A stretch of 64,000 nt of DNA, from NCBI GenBank assembly GCA_002900995.3, contig CM035304.1:5782134-5846133 (forward strand), read 5' to 3'. Below the pieces are notes generated by a model, which saw only the letters and a program-made list of their open reading frames with translations, searched no databases and was not told the origin of the DNA. Position 1 is the stretch's first letter, and each line of letters opens with the position of its first letter. The DNA comes from Ganoderma boninense (lineage: Eukaryota > Basidiomycota > Agaricomycetes > Polyporales > Polyporaceae). This document shows positions 1 through 11,556 of the stretch, one piece after another. A program made the position numbers and the translations under genes.

Positions 1-1638
1 TGAGCACCGGCGCGGTCTCGGCTCTCATTTACAACTTTCCCTACCATGGCAGCGACACTGGTAGTCTGGTACTGAAGAACGTCGCCCTCGCTGTGTTCTT
101 GTTCAACCTCATGTTGTTCGTGTTCGTCTGCACCTGCACAGTACTTCGATATGTTATGTTCCCTGAGGTATGTTTCTATTTCCAACACTCAATGCAGAGG
201 CGAGGTAAGTGCTTGCCCATACGACTAACACAACAATATGTGTCTCTCCAGGTGTGGGGTTTGATGATCACACACCCCACGCAAAGTCTATTCATGGGAT
301 GCTTCCCCATGGGAATCACAACTTTGATCGATTCTGCCCTGGTGCGCAGCGTCGCGCGCTATGTTTCCTAGTTCGTCGGAAGGCTCACGTTGCTCTTGTA
401 GAACATAAACCAGGATTGGGGCTTCGGTGGTACGAGATTCCTCTGGACCCTTTGGGGAATCTGGTTGTTAGACTGCGCTCTCTCATATCTCATTGCCTTT
501 GGCATGATCTACACCATGTGAGTCACATTCTTGCGGTTTACTTCAGATGCCTGCTACATCCTACCGTTTACATGTTGGACTGCTCCGCATTCAGCCTCCT
601 CTGCTCAGTCATGCGAGTCAAACAACCATGTCATTAAGGGTTGCTAGACACATAGGTTTGTTTCTGGTTACAGTAGAGGTTTTCGGAAAAAGAACCCGCA
701 AACATGCAAGCAAGCTGCTTACGAGAATCTACCGCTGACTCTTTATCTAGGATGACCCGCCAGGACCACTCCGTCGACAAGATGACGGCAACATGGCTTC
801 TGCCTGTAGTCACGCTCGTCGTCGCGTCAACTTCCGGCGGTCTCCTGTCGCGCGCACTCCTCCCACATTCCACAACCATCGCCCTCCTCACCTCCGCCTT
901 CTCCTGCACAACGCTCATCATCGGCCTGAGCTTCGCGCTCATGATGATCACCGTCTACCTCCTCCGCCTCATCACCAGCGGCCCGCCCGACCCCACACTC
1001 GTCCTCTCCGCGTTCATCCCGCTCGGCCCGCTCGGCCAAGGCGCGTTCTCGCTCCTCGTCAACGGCCAAGTCCTCTCCGAGCTCCTCCCGCCGCACATGC
1101 CCACGGGCGAGGCCTTCCCGACGATCGCGCTCGCGGGCCAGATGGTCTTTGCGGGGTGCTTCCTGGGCGCGTACGTGCTCTTCTCGATGGGCGTCGCGTG
1201 GATCCTCGTCGCGCTCCTCACCATCCTCCACGTGCGCGCGCAGGCCGAGCTCCCGTTCTCGATGGCGTACTGGGGCCTCATCTTCCCCAACGGCGTGTTC
1301 GCGCTGTGCTGCGTGCAGCTGTCGAGGGTGTTGGACAGCCCGGTGTTCAGAGCGATCGGTGCTGTATGGAGCTGTATTACTTCTCCTCCCGCTTAACTGG
1401 ATACAGGATACGTTGAGCTGACCCGTCCGTCTCTGCAGGCGTCGTGCTCCTCGTGTGGCTCGCTGTGTTCGCGCGGACCGTCCCCTCGTTCATCGACGGT
1501 TCGATCTTCGACGCGCCCTGCCTCCTTGACTCGGACGAAGGTGCCGTACCCGTTGCCGCCGCGGCGAACAAGCTCCCTTTTGACAAGGAGAAAGCCCTGG
1601 GTAGCAACTCTACCTCCTCGTCTACCGTAGTCCTGTAG
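1..1638 (+). CDS. SSU1: SSU1-like sulfite efflux / C4-dicarboxylate-type anion transporter, 5' end outside the window
   Basis: A polytopic plasma-membrane protein of the TDT/SLAC1-like family (yeast Ssu1 exports sulfite). Exons that join in phase are <1-167, 252-341, 402-517, 751-1358 and 1439-1638, giving 362 visible residues. Family landmarks appear in order: an early hydrophobic helix ending RYVMFPE, then VWGLMITHPTQSLFMGCFPMG, a Trp-rich helix, TRQDHSVDKMTATWLLPVV, and PLGPLGQGAFS followed by further hydrophobic helices. The C-terminal tail is hydrophilic and Ser-rich. The first visible codon begins at base 3, so the start codon and at least the first helices lie upstream of the window. 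All introns are GT-AG; the longest is 233 bp (518-750). Sulfite as the substrate is inferred from the family; malate or another anion is possible. Confidence 0.85.
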
Positions 1639-1922
1639 ATCCGGATTCTGACTAGAGTCACTTATTGACCACTCGTCCCCCGTCGTTCCCCCCATCATAC
1701 AATAGTCCCTCTCAACCTCGGTACATAACTGGACCTGATTCTGATCGAATGCAACAGTGGCGAACGACCCTCCGCAGTAAGCCTGCAGGCCATTGGGTGT
1801 GGGGGGTATACGTCGTTCTCAATACGGAGGATCATATAAACTCGAGCAAAAAGGATCCGACCGATTCAACCTAGCTGGAAACGGCGCGAAGACATGCACT
1901 CGAGACAGAGCTGTGGTGAGAA

Positions 1923-3710
1923 TCAGATGTAGACGCTCCTCGTCTCTATGTACGGCCGACACCTCTCGATCGTCTCCTGCGACAGAGGGAAGAGATCCAG
2001 CGAGTCCTCACCGCGTTCCGACCGTGGAGAGATGCGCACATATCCGGGGTGGAGGAACTCAAGACCGGAGTCGTCGGAGGGAAGGACGTAGCAGACACGA
2101 CCGAGGAGGTTCCCGGGCCGGTCCTCGTGTTCGCAGGCGAGGATGGCCAGGCACCACCGCCAGTGCGCCATTTCTTGTGAAGCGCAGCGTATGGAGCGCG
2201 GAGGGAAGTAGCGAGAGAGAGGGATCGTCTGGAACTGCGTCCGGAAGCCGTGCGGGGAGGACGCGCATTCAAAGGTGTCGGGATGCGAGAGTCCGAGGCG
2301 GCGGAGGACGTCATGGGAGGCAGGACGTATGGACCTTGCGCTGTCCTCGACGATCCTGGGGGAGGTGGCGAGGAGAGACCGGTAATCGTGGTTGTCGTAT
2401 GCACAACACAGGAAGCTCTTCTTTTCGACACCAGCGGTGGCTGCACGGGTCTTCGAGAGCTCGGGCATACCTGGGTCAGGGCCCACGTACACGTCGCCCC
2501 ACGCGAAGATGCTCTGGTCCGGGACGCGCTGCATGATCTCCTCCTGGAGTCTCCGGAAAGCAGGCTCGCCCTCGCCGTACCGGATGGGCATGTCGACCCC
2601 GAAGATCCCGAGCAGCGCGTACGCTTCGTCCTCGACCAACATCGTCTCCCGCTGCGAGGCCCACGCCAGCCGTTGAGCGACGCTGAACTCGTCGAGGGCC
2701 TTGACGTGCAAGAACGCCTCGCAGCCGATGCCCGTGATCCCCCCAACGACACTAGCAAGGTCGGACTTCGATCCGATGACCTGCCAGTCCTGGGAGAGGA
2801 AGACGACGTCCCGTGGTGCGACGAGCTCCGGGAGCGTCCACCCGCGCGCGAACCACCGGCTGCCGCGAAAACGGGACCCTTGGGCGGCGTGGGCGTCTTG
2901 CGGATCCACGGGCACATCCGCAAGATGGGCGTAGCATACCGCCGCACCTGCGTACCAGGAGTACATGGAAGCGACTGCTTGCGAGCGCTCGGGGCCGTTG
3001 GACCTGTCGATGCAGCACGTGTCTATCCACAGGAAGCGGAAGCCGTCCGCGCGCGCGACTGCACACGCATCGCGGATTTTGGGCGAGAGCTGGGGGTCGT
3101 CCCAGAGGGAAGACAGAGTCTCGCCTTCGTCTTCCGGGAATAGTTCGCCAGCGCCGCGCGGTTTGGGGCTCCGATGACGAGGGCCTGGAGGACGGACCCC
3201 GATATCGGTCGACGATGCTCCCGACGGAGTGGACATAGGATGGGGACTGTGATCGCCGACTGCGAGATGGGCGCGGCGCCGCCGACAGCCGCATGCGAGG
3301 AGGGTTGCAAACCTCAGGGCCCATTGGAACGGGCGTAGGACGTGCAGCTGGAGCTGCCTGAAGCGGGAGTGGTAAGCTCCCGACGTCAGACCCTGTTCCG
3401 TCGCTGAGTCAGGACTGGTGGGGACAGGGAGTAGGGGTGTATGTTCGTTAGGGACAGGCTTCGAAGACACAGACGAGTCGAATCGTGCCGAGCCATCCAA
3501 AGACTCGCCAAGGAACAGCGGAGGACCTTCGCTGGGATGACTCGGAGGCGCCTGTCTTGAATGCATGACGGGGAACCGAGCTTGAATGTGCCTCAAGTCG
3601 TGATACGTCTGCTCCCCTTCGTGGTTCCAGGTATGCGACAAGATGGCATACTCCGTATTCCGTGGGTCCTTCTCGACGAACTGTCCACTATGGGTATCCA
3701 GCAGGCGCAT
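1923..3710 (-). CDS. HET-domain (heterokaryon incompatibility) protein, copy 1
   Basis: One uninterrupted 595-codon frame starting at an ATG (3710). It opens with MRLLDTHSGQFVEKD and the HET motif YAILSHTWNHEGEQTY (about residues 21-36). A low-complexity insertion follows, then FRFLWIDTCCIDR (about 223-235), SMYSWY and SRWFARGWTLPELVAP (about 280-295). These are the conserved blocks of the fungal HET domain (PF06985), which in ascomycetes triggers cell death after non-self fusion. The rest contains EDEAYALLGIFGVDMPIRYGEG and IMQRVPDQSIFAWGDV, shared with the other HET genes in this window, and then a C-terminal region I do not recognise. No NACHT, WD or TPR partner domain is visible. The trigger and partner are unknown. 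Confidence 0.9.
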   Translation of the reverse strand: MRLLDTHSGQFVEKDPRNTEYAILSHTWNHEGEQTYHDLRHIQARFPVMHSRQAPPSHPSEGPPLFLGESLDGSARFDSSVSSKPVPNEHTPLLPVPTSPDSATEQGLTSGAYHSRFRQLQLHVLRPFQWALRFATLLACGCRRRRAHLAVGDHSPHPMSTPSGASSTDIGVRPPGPRHRSPKPRGAGELFPEDEGETLSSLWDDPQLSPKIRDACAVARADGFRFLWIDTCCIDRSNGPERSQAVASMYSWYAGAAVCYAHLADVPVDPQDAHAAQGSRFRGSRWFARGWTLPELVAPRDVVFLSQDWQVIGSKSDLASVVGGITGIGCEAFLHVKALDEFSVAQRLAWASQRETMLVEDEAYALLGIFGVDMPIRYGEGEPAFRRLQEEIMQRVPDQSIFAWGDVYVGPDPGMPELSKTRAATAGVEKKSFLCCAYDNHDYRSLLATSPRIVEDSARSIRPASHDVLRRLGLSHPDTFECASSPHGFRTQFQTIPLSRYFPPRSIRCASQEMAHWRWCLAILACEHEDRPGNLLGRVCYVLPSDDSGLEFLHPGYVRISPRSERGEDSLDLFPLSQETIERCRPYIETRSVYI

Positions 3711-6700
3711 TACGGTCCGTCAATCAAAGCCTTCGAGAGTGAAAATGCCTGAAATGCTTCGAATGTCAATGATATATACATGTACATGCTGAGAAAGGTG
3801 CGCACTGGTGAACGTAGGACACTGGATAAAACTTAAGCAAAACTATCCGCAGTTGTATGAACAGCGACCGGTTGATGTAAGTGAACATTGAACACGATAT
3901 TTAGGGCAAAGACTTACTTGTACAGCACGAAAGGGCTTCTCGTCACCGTTGGTCGTGGACAAGTTGCGGTAAGGTCGTGGTCGGTGAACAGAACTACACG
4001 CCTGGCCGACATGTTCGTTGGCTAGATGGGCGTCAGCTGATACCTGCTTGGGCACGCTGCGAATAGATCATGAACGACCGACTCTACTATCATTGATGAT
4101 ATCGTAATCCGCACTCACCTCCACTACCGTGCCTGTGATACTATTCCGTCTGACGCATTGCGAATGTTCTGTGCAACAACGCAATTTAAGAAACAGCTAG
4201 GCAGCCGAGATGCAGTAGACGTTGTAACGCTCCACTGGACCGCCCACGAGCTCGTGCTGTTCCAGCACACAGTCCAGTGACAACCAGCATCCATGCGATT
4301 AAGACAACTCCGATATCATGGTGCCCCAGTCCACGTGTGGCAAGTTGGAGAAGTCGGACCCCTACACATTGCTTGTTGAAGCACCAGGAACGATATCATA
4401 GCTACGGCCCACAGAGAACCGACGGGGGAAGCAAGAATGTTAGGCAAAGGAGCGGATGGACCAGTTGGGAGTATGCAGCAGCATTGGCACAGAGGTTCCT
4501 CGGGCCGCAGCGGCCCGGGAGTCCAGGTGGCAACATCGACCTGAGCAGTAATCATCTCACTAGTACTGCAATGCGCGTACGACCCCGTAGCGCATACTGG
4601 GAGTAATCGCAGACCTAATGTTTCCCGGCTAGCGGCGTGGCCGTCAACCTCCACAGCGAAATACCCGGAGGCCGTATGAGAGGACTTACCCCGAGTCGGG
4701 TCGACCAGGCGTGCTATACGGCGTAGTTGAAAAGAGTCCGAACCGTCTCAGAATGAGTGAGTTCAAGGATTACATGTGATACGACGCGCGCTCGAGAAGG
4801 GTGGAACGTCAGGGGATACTAATGCGCTGTGGATAGATCTGCTACTTGGAAGCATCGTCGTACGCTTCCACATCATCGTGCCGCGCTTCCACTGCATTGG
4901 ACGCAACAATGCCGAGCATCAGAACGCGCGCAACAAACTATGGGGAAACATATATGTATGCACTTACCTTGGGCGACAGAGACCGACCATGACCTCCTCC
5001 TCACTTCCTGCATCCGAAGATGGAGGATACAAAAAAATCGATGGATATCATGGTTAGTCGGGTCCGTTCGGAGAAGCGATGAGAACGTCGCAGAGGGAGG
5101 CTGCCACATTTCTCGTGCTAAGCAGGCAGGACACAGGGAATGGGTTGGTGAACCGACGGCATCCTTCATGTGCTGGTACGGGCAACCGCAATAGCGCTTG
5201 ACAGCGTGTAGTAAATGCAGGGAAACAGACTGAGCGGCCTGCTAAAAACCATAGAACGGAGCACTCACCTTCATCACAGGCACGCACCATGGATACTGCT
5301 GTCTCTACCTTGTCTCCACCAGCCTATCATATTTCATAAGCTTTCTCCGTGTTGAACGTCGATATCGTGTAGCCAGCTCCGTTCGCCTCAGGGATGAGGT
5401 GCGTCCGCAGGCGGTCAAAAGCGGGTTATGGAGCACCGTATGCACGAGGAGCGTCGGTGAGAGGGACATCTTTCTTTCTGAGAGCGGCCGCGAATGTGTA
5501 CGATCGGTGCTTACCCACGATTACTGTATACAGGCAAAGCTCGAGCATTATCGTTGATCGCATTGGGAGATGGTCTGATGGTAGCATATAGCGTGCCACT
5601 TCCCGGGGTAGAGGCGGAAGCGTGGATGGTGGATCCTGGGCATGCGTTCGCGGGTCATATGGGAATTGACGATCTGGTCAGCTCGTGGGATATCTGTGTC
5701 GGTCATAGCTGGAAAAATTATTCCCTTTGATTTGGACGCGACCGGGCGCAGCTGTAGGCCTGAGATGCAGCCAGGCGAGGCGCAAAAGGACAACAAAGTA
5801 CGAAGAGAGATGGCGGGATAGGGTAGGAGTCGGGAGTCGAAAGCAAGGCAGAAATCAGGCCAGTCGGCTCGGAGGGTCACATGGAACTTGGAAGGCGAAA
5901 ACAGATGCAAGGCAGTGAGAGACGTGAAACTTAAAGCGCAGAACAGAACACGACGAGGCTCAGGTCGAGGCAGCCTTCGTCTGACCAGCGTCTGACCTAA
6001 TTTCAGCGCTCCTGTCAATGGGCGCTCGACGAAGCGATCCTGGAGGCCGACCGAGTCGGAGTTGAACCGGTCCATCTGTTGTGCTGTAGCGAGCTCTCTG
6101 TCGTGCCCAAGTCGTGCCTTCCACTCCACTCTCGCTTCACTGCGCTCTGCTGCGATTCTTGAGCTGCAGCACCTCGCAAGCGTCGCATCTGATCGATGGA
6201 CTTCCATACTCGAGAGGTTTTTCCCTGGCCTTACGATGTCGGCAGACAGGAGGCTCAACTTCATCCTCTGTTGAACTTGGACTGTATCTCAATCTTCTCA
6301 GCATCACTCATCCAGCTACACTCAGAGTCAGACACTCATTGACGTGGCCGTTTGGCTTTAATATCGTTGTCTTGGTTGGAGACTACTTGAGCTCTTACGC
6401 AGATGAGAGAAGTGACCCTACCCTCCATCCGTGCAACACGCTCAGACCGCACGCTGGTGGCATTGGAGGAATCTTCGGGGTCGTTCTCGACAAACGTCGA
6501 GCCTTGGACGCAAGCATGCTTTGTACGTACATCTGCTGTCTACGTGTAGCATGCATTCACAGGATTTAGGATCGTCTGCAGCTGCGCCTTTCCTTCCCGG
6601 CAGGATCGTCGTAGAATGCCTCAGCACCGACTACATATATCGCTCGTTATCGCATACTGGATGGTTGACCAACCCTCGTCTCGATCAAGGTCAGAGCCAT

Positions 6701-6744
6701 CCCACAAGACTAGCATGCGGTGTCCCGATCGATAACGTTTTGTC
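3711..6744. other. Intergenic stretch, no gene I can support
   Basis: About 3 kb between a HET gene and the lectin-type gene. No frame shows a recognisable family; the longest (minus strand, 5548-6264) is low-complexity and unlike any protein I know. On the minus strand several GTAAGT/GTGAGT splice-donor-like sites occur near 5270, 4970, 4690, 4118 and 3914. These could be a multi-exon 5' leader of the HET gene or an unrecognised transcript. Confidence 0.4.
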
Positions 6745-6753
6745 TATATAAAA
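6745..6753 (+). promoter_or_regulatory. TATA box of the metzincin/lectin gene
   Basis: TATATAAAA lies about 150 bp upstream of the ATG at 6906, consistent with transcription starting near 6780. It is the clearest core promoter element in the window. Confidence 0.6.
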
Positions 6754-6905
6754 GCCCTCATTGACGACGATCCTTCTCTCGTTCCGGCCAGATACGACTT
6801 TGCCCCCCGTATTCCTGCACCCCTCATAGGGCCCTCGATATATCGTACACCAAGGGTCTGAAACTACTTTTACGCCGGCCCTATTCCTTGCTCTTCACCA
6901 TCATC

Positions 6906-8302
6906 ATGGCTAATCAATACACATGCACTCAGATGCGCCTTCCTCCTGAACTCCGCGAAGAGGCGGATATCCTCTCCATCGAGGAGAACCCTTCCAATGG
7001 CTTCGAAATGTTGACAGGAACCATCCTGGAGAGTCGTGGAGATGCTCTCGCCCTTGCGGTTCCTGTGGGATCAAAATGGCGAGAGGCTCGCGTCCTCCGT
7101 GTCAAGATCCTCAACGGCACCAGGAAGATCAAGGCTAAGATACGTCAGTACGCCAACGCCTGGACCGCTCACGCCGACATCACCTTCGACTTCGTTGATT
7201 CCGGCGATGCCGAGATCCGCGTCAACATCGACTCGAGCGGCAACTCGTGGTCGTACGTGGGCACAGAGAGCCTGTCTATCCCCAAGACACGGCCGACGAT
7301 GAACTTCGGCTGGCTGACGGACGCATTGTCCGAAGCCGAATTCTCTAGTGCCATTATCCACGAGTTTGGCCACGTCCTCGGCTGCGTTCACAAGGCCCCG
7401 TCGTCATCACCTCGAGAAACATGCAGGCTTTGTACGAGTACGTTCGGGGCGCCAAGAACTCCTTCCACGTCCTCGCCTTCAACACGATGGAACTCGGACC
7501 ATCGGACAAGCCGGAGAAGGAGGCTTGCAGGCGAATACCTTTTCCGATCACCTACGACAGCCCCCCCAAGCTTGTCGTCGGACTGAACCATCTCGACATA
7601 GGCAAAGACACCGACATTCGCATCAAAGCCTTTGCCGACAACATCACACCTTCCTCAGCGGATATCCATCTCGACACGTGGCGAGACACCACGGTTTACG
7701 CCGCCGGCTGCGCCTGGATGCCAATCCCCCCCGACGACCCGGACTTCCAGGTCGGAGAGTTCTCTACCCAGAAGAACGATCCTCGGCAGAACCCACAGCG
7801 GAAGACGTCGAGTTGGGTCGCATTCGAGCGCGCATACGTCTCGCCGCCCATGGTCGTCGTCTGTCTGACCCGGCTGGACATGGCCACGGGCAGGAACTGG
7901 CGCGTCACGACCACCGCGACGCACATCACGACGCGGGGCTTCCTCCTCCACCTCGACACCTGGTCGGACACGCTGCTCCACGCCGCCACGGCTGCCTGGA
8001 TCGCATGCCCCGGCGACAGGCCCGGCATGGTCAGCGGCTCGTTCAACACGCAGGACGTCCGGCCGGCGCACGAGCCGCAGATGTACAACAGCGGACGGGT
8101 GTTCTTCCCGTGCGACACGTTCCGGAAGGCCCCCAGTGCGGTCTTCCTCGCGTTCAACAGCTTGGACGTCAACGCTGCCCGTAACCTGCGTCTGAAGCTG
8201 CGGATGGACGCGCTGTCTGACGATGGCCTGAGCTGGCACATCGATAGCTGGTATGACACAATTTTGCATTCGGCCGGTGCTTCTTACATCGCCTTTGCTT
8301 AG
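6906..8302 (+). pseudogene. Zinc metallopeptidase (metzincin) fused to three H-type lectin modules, frame broken after the zinc site
   Basis: The ATG at 6906 (CATCATGGCT) opens a frame that reads through a peptidase N-domain to HEFGHVLGCVH, a perfect HExxHxxGxxH metzincin zinc site (His152, His156, His162). Immediately afterwards the meaningful frame changes. From about 7394 a different frame reads GPVVITSRNMQALYEYV and then three H-type lectin (PF09458-like) modules. Each carries a LDTW or IDSW core, and the modules span about 7530-7745, 7780-8025 and 8060-8299. The Met-turn and the rest of the catalytic C-subdomain, normally several tens of residues after the third His, are absent. No convincing donor/acceptor pair joins the two frames; the only nearby acceptor (CAG at 7426) has no good donor. 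An internal deletion with frameshift seems most likely, so the gene is probably dead or makes two separate products. A sequencing error could explain the frame but not the missing subdomain. Confidence 0.7.
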
Positions 8303-9192
8303 GATTGGAATTACTTCGTTGTTCGTCGTACCGCGCCCGCATGCCAATTGTGTAGTCCTACTTCGTCCGCGGTTGTTCTCGCTTATGTGGATGGAGGACT
8401 CGGCTCGTGTTAGTACATCACCATCTGTTTTCTGCATCCAGATTGTTTACTTTGTTCAGTGCCAACATATCGTTGCAAAGCCGTGTACAGCCGAACACGC
8501 TCAATATTTCGTAGTCAACTTACCAACGGTGGCTAGCAATCAGTACGGAACAGCCTAGCAGAGGAACAGACTCGGATGAAGATGACTCATAGGTCCTAAC
8601 TTGAGGAGAAAGGTTTCGTACTGGCGCAATGTGAATCTAACTCGATGACCGTAATTCAGATGGACTGTTTGTAAGGTGCGCCTCTCTCACACTTCCGCTT
8701 CTCCTCTCGCGGCGATCCGAGCCATCTGAAGTCCATCGCCGTCAAGTATCTGGTACAAACGCAGAGTAAATCCTAAGTTTAATTTGGACATGAGGATAGC
8801 GGAGACAACCATGTTAGACGAATGACTCTCCGTTGGGTAGATCGGGCATAAACAAGGGTAAGCTGCCACAAGTACTGCGCTTTGGGTTCTCGTCGCTCAG
8901 GGCAGCGTTCGCCTCCCACGGGAGATAGATGTCGCTCTCCGACGTCAACTTGCGAACCCAGAGATCATTCCTGCACCCCAATTACAAGTAGGTACGTCAT
9001 TTGTTCCACTGGTAGAAACACATTATGGCCTGATCCAACATCATCGTTTGTCTGGTCATAGGTATGAAGAACGGGACATGTGCGGATCAATATTGCAATT
9101 ACGACTAGAGAAATAACTGCGGTGCTGCAAGGAGAACGGTCGTCATCTGTGGTCTGTCCATATTGTGAGACATGATGACCATCCCATCCAGC
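8303..9192. other. Intergenic, convergent 3' ends
   Basis: This stretch separates the 3' end of the lectin-type gene from the 3' end of the second HET gene. I see no coding family, repeat or RNA gene in it. Confidence 0.5.
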
Positions 9193-11556
9193 CTACACGC
9201 CAGAAGCACCGTTCTCCTCTACGCTCTCGCAAGCATTCGCGGGTTTCTCGCCTCGGGCCTCGCCACTAGCGGCCTCCTCGGCGATGATAGCCCCGGAAGA
9301 CGAGTGTTCGTCCGTCCTCTCCCCCTCCCCAGTGCCTGGCTGGTTCACAGCCACCTCGACACCTGAGGGCGAAGACTCCACCGCGTCGTCAAGAATGTCA
9401 ACGTGCAGGATGTAGACCAGGGCACCCACAACGTCCAGTCCGAGCCGCACGGCGACCGACCTGGCCCCCGGCGCACCCACCCTGACTTGATAACGCTTCA
9501 GCTTCATTGGCACCTGAAAAGACTCGGTGACAGTTTGGCTCCACCCCATGGTGTGGCGGGCGCCTGCCACCCAGCGACCACCGCCGACGGTGTCGCGTGC
9601 AGCAGATGATGCAGACTCCGAGTCGGGGGCGTCCGCTTGCAAGTCACTACGCCCCGGGGATCCCGGCGACAACTGGGGGGAGGACATCTGGACCGCGCCG
9701 TTCAAGTAGGTGATGTACGCCCTGCCACGGCGGTAGTGACGGAACTTGTGCTGGATCTCGACGGCGACGGTGCGCTCGCGCTTGGAAAGCGTGAGGCGGT
9801 GCGTGTCCGCGTCCGGCCCGTGGAAGTCGAGCGTGTATCCTCGCTCGAGCAGCTCTGTGCGGGTCTTCCGCAACAGCACCAGCGTTACCGGGGCGTGTGG
9901 CTCGTAGGGGAGGGCCGAGAGCATCGTGTCGCGCGAGGGATGGCGTATGTACACCGTCCGCAGCTGCGTGTCTGCACGACAGGCTGCGACGATAGCGGGG
10001 GACAGGGCGAAGAGGTTGAACACGGCTTCGTCGTACGTCATCGGGTCGGTGATGAATCCGGAATATATGAACTCGATGCCGGACTTGGGGCGCGGGATGT
10101 AGCAGACTTGACCTAGGAGATGTCCCGGTCGCTTGGGGTGTCCGCATCCGAGGATGGCTAGGTACCAACGAGTGCCTGCGTCAGTGTGTGGTAGGTACAC
10201 GGTAAGCTTGTGGTGTGGGAATATCGCCGAGATCAAGTCGTCGGTGAGGGGCGTCATCTGGAACTGAGTGCGGATGCCATGTGCGGTGAATGTGTATACG
10301 ATCTCGTGCTGATGAGAGTCTGGAAGCTTGGCGCGCTGGATGTCTCTGCATCCCCTGAAGCTGTAAAGAACCGGGGCAGAAATACACTGTCGGCCCAATG
10401 CGACGTCATTGAGCGTGACTGGGTCGTCGGCCGAGACGACAGAATCTCGAGGGCCCCGCTCCTCGAACTGGGGCTCGAGGTACACTCGTCCCCACGCGAA
10501 AAGGCTCTGATCTGGGATACGTTGCATGATCTGCTCCTGCAGCCGCCGGAATGCGCGCGGGCCCTCGCCGTAAAGGGGTTGCATATTGATGTCGAAGATA
10601 CCAAGCAGCGAGTATGCCTTGTCTTCCACCCTCGTTGTCTGGCGTTCGGCAGCCCACGAGAGACGCTGGGCAACGCTGAACGAATCGAGCGACTTCAAGT
10701 GCAACAGGGCGGCGTAGTGGATCGCTGTGATCCCTTCGACAAGGTCGGCAAGAGTGTGCTTCGAGCCGATGTGTGACCAGTCCTTGGAGAGAAACTCCAC
10801 ATGGGCTGGCGCGATGAGCTCCTGGAGCGTCCATCCACGCTGAAACCACCGGCTCTGGCAAAAGGCGCTACCCCGAGCATGAGGGTCCTCCTCGAGAGGG
10901 ACGTCGGCGAGATATGCGTAGCAGACCCTAGCGAGGGCGTACCATCTGTACATGGAGTTGATGGCCTCGGAAAGTTCAGAGCTGCTCGACTTGTCGATGC
11001 AGCATGAATCGATCCAGATGTAGCGGTAGCCGTTCTCCCGCGCGACGCGGCATGCATCCCGGATCTTGGGAGACAGCTCGGGGTCATCCCAGATGCACTG
11101 AGGTGGCGGCTTGGATGGAGGTTCTGGATCCGTGACTGAAGGACAGATTGGGATGGGAGCAGGGGTACCAAGGTCGGCGTCGACGAAGCCATATGCCTCG
11201 ACGAACGTGCACAAGGCTTCTACCGCGGACTGGGCGAGACGGCCAAGTGCTGTCAGAGGGAGTATCGTCACTGAAGGAGAGCTGTTTGGAAGCGGCGAGG
11301 GGGGTGATGAGGGGGATGGTCCACTGCGCTCGGGGTGGGATGAAGTGTGCAGCTCGGATCCGCTAGCGGGGTGCCAAGTCTGTGGTGTTTGTGACCCACG
11401 GCCATGGCCATAGCGTTGTTGGATCCTCTCCAACTCCTTGTATGTCTGCTCCCCTTGGTTCGTGTCCCAAGTGTGGGACAAGATGGCGTATACCGTCTTC
11501 CGACTTTCCGGGTCTTTGTCGACGAACTGACCGGTATCGGTGTCTAAAAGGCGCAT
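9193..11556 (-). CDS. HET-domain protein, copy 2
   Basis: One uninterrupted 787-codon frame with an ATG start at 11556. It opens MRLLDTDTGQFVDKD and has HET blocks YAILSHTWDTNQGEQTY, YRYIWIDSCCIDKSSSS, SMYRWY and RWFQRGWTLQELIAP. After these come KAYSLLGIFDINMQPLYGEG and IMQRIPDQSLFAWGRVY, as in the other copies. A beta-rich C-terminal region shared with copies 3 and 4 includes VLLRKTRTELLERGYTL and YALSIEFK-like equivalents. The last roughly 60 residues are acidic and Ser/Glu-rich and are unique to this copy. It is probably cytosolic, as no signal peptide or membrane helix is visible. An allorecognition or cell-death role is inferred from the family. Confidence 0.9.
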   Translation of the reverse strand: MRLLDTDTGQFVDKDPESRKTVYAILSHTWDTNQGEQTYKELERIQQRYGHGRGSQTPQTWHPASGSELHTSSHPERSGPSPSSPPSPLPNSSPSVTILPLTALGRLAQSAVEALCTFVEAYGFVDADLGTPAPIPICPSVTDPEPPSKPPPQCIWDDPELSPKIRDACRVARENGYRYIWIDSCCIDKSSSSELSEAINSMYRWYALARVCYAYLADVPLEEDPHARGSAFCQSRWFQRGWTLQELIAPAHVEFLSKDWSHIGSKHTLADLVEGITAIHYAALLHLKSLDSFSVAQRLSWAAERQTTRVEDKAYSLLGIFDINMQPLYGEGPRAFRRLQEQIMQRIPDQSLFAWGRVYLEPQFEERGPRDSVVSADDPVTLNDVALGRQCISAPVLYSFRGCRDIQRAKLPDSHQHEIVYTFTAHGIRTQFQMTPLTDDLISAIFPHHKLTVYLPHTDAGTRWYLAILGCGHPKRPGHLLGQVCYIPRPKSGIEFIYSGFITDPMTYDEAVFNLFALSPAIVAACRADTQLRTVYIRHPSRDTMLSALPYEPHAPVTLVLLRKTRTELLERGYTLDFHGPDADTHRLTLSKRERTVAVEIQHKFRHYRRGRAYITYLNGAVQMSSPQLSPGSPGRSDLQADAPDSESASSAARDTVGGGRWVAGARHTMGWSQTVTESFQVPMKLKRYQVRVGAPGARSVAVRLGLDVVGALVYILHVDILDDAVESSPSGVEVAVNQPGTGEGERTDEHSSSGAIIAEEAASGEARGEKPANACESVEENGASGV

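Noticed and set aside
5548..6264. 238-codon minus-strand frame as a gene
   Set aside because: No recognisable family, low complexity, no supporting splice or start context; probably a chance frame in GC-rich DNA.
7371..7426. Intron joining the metzincin and lectin frames
   Set aside because: The only GT candidates (GTCCTC, GTTCAC) are poor donors and would remove the third zinc His or leave an intron of about 41-53 bp.
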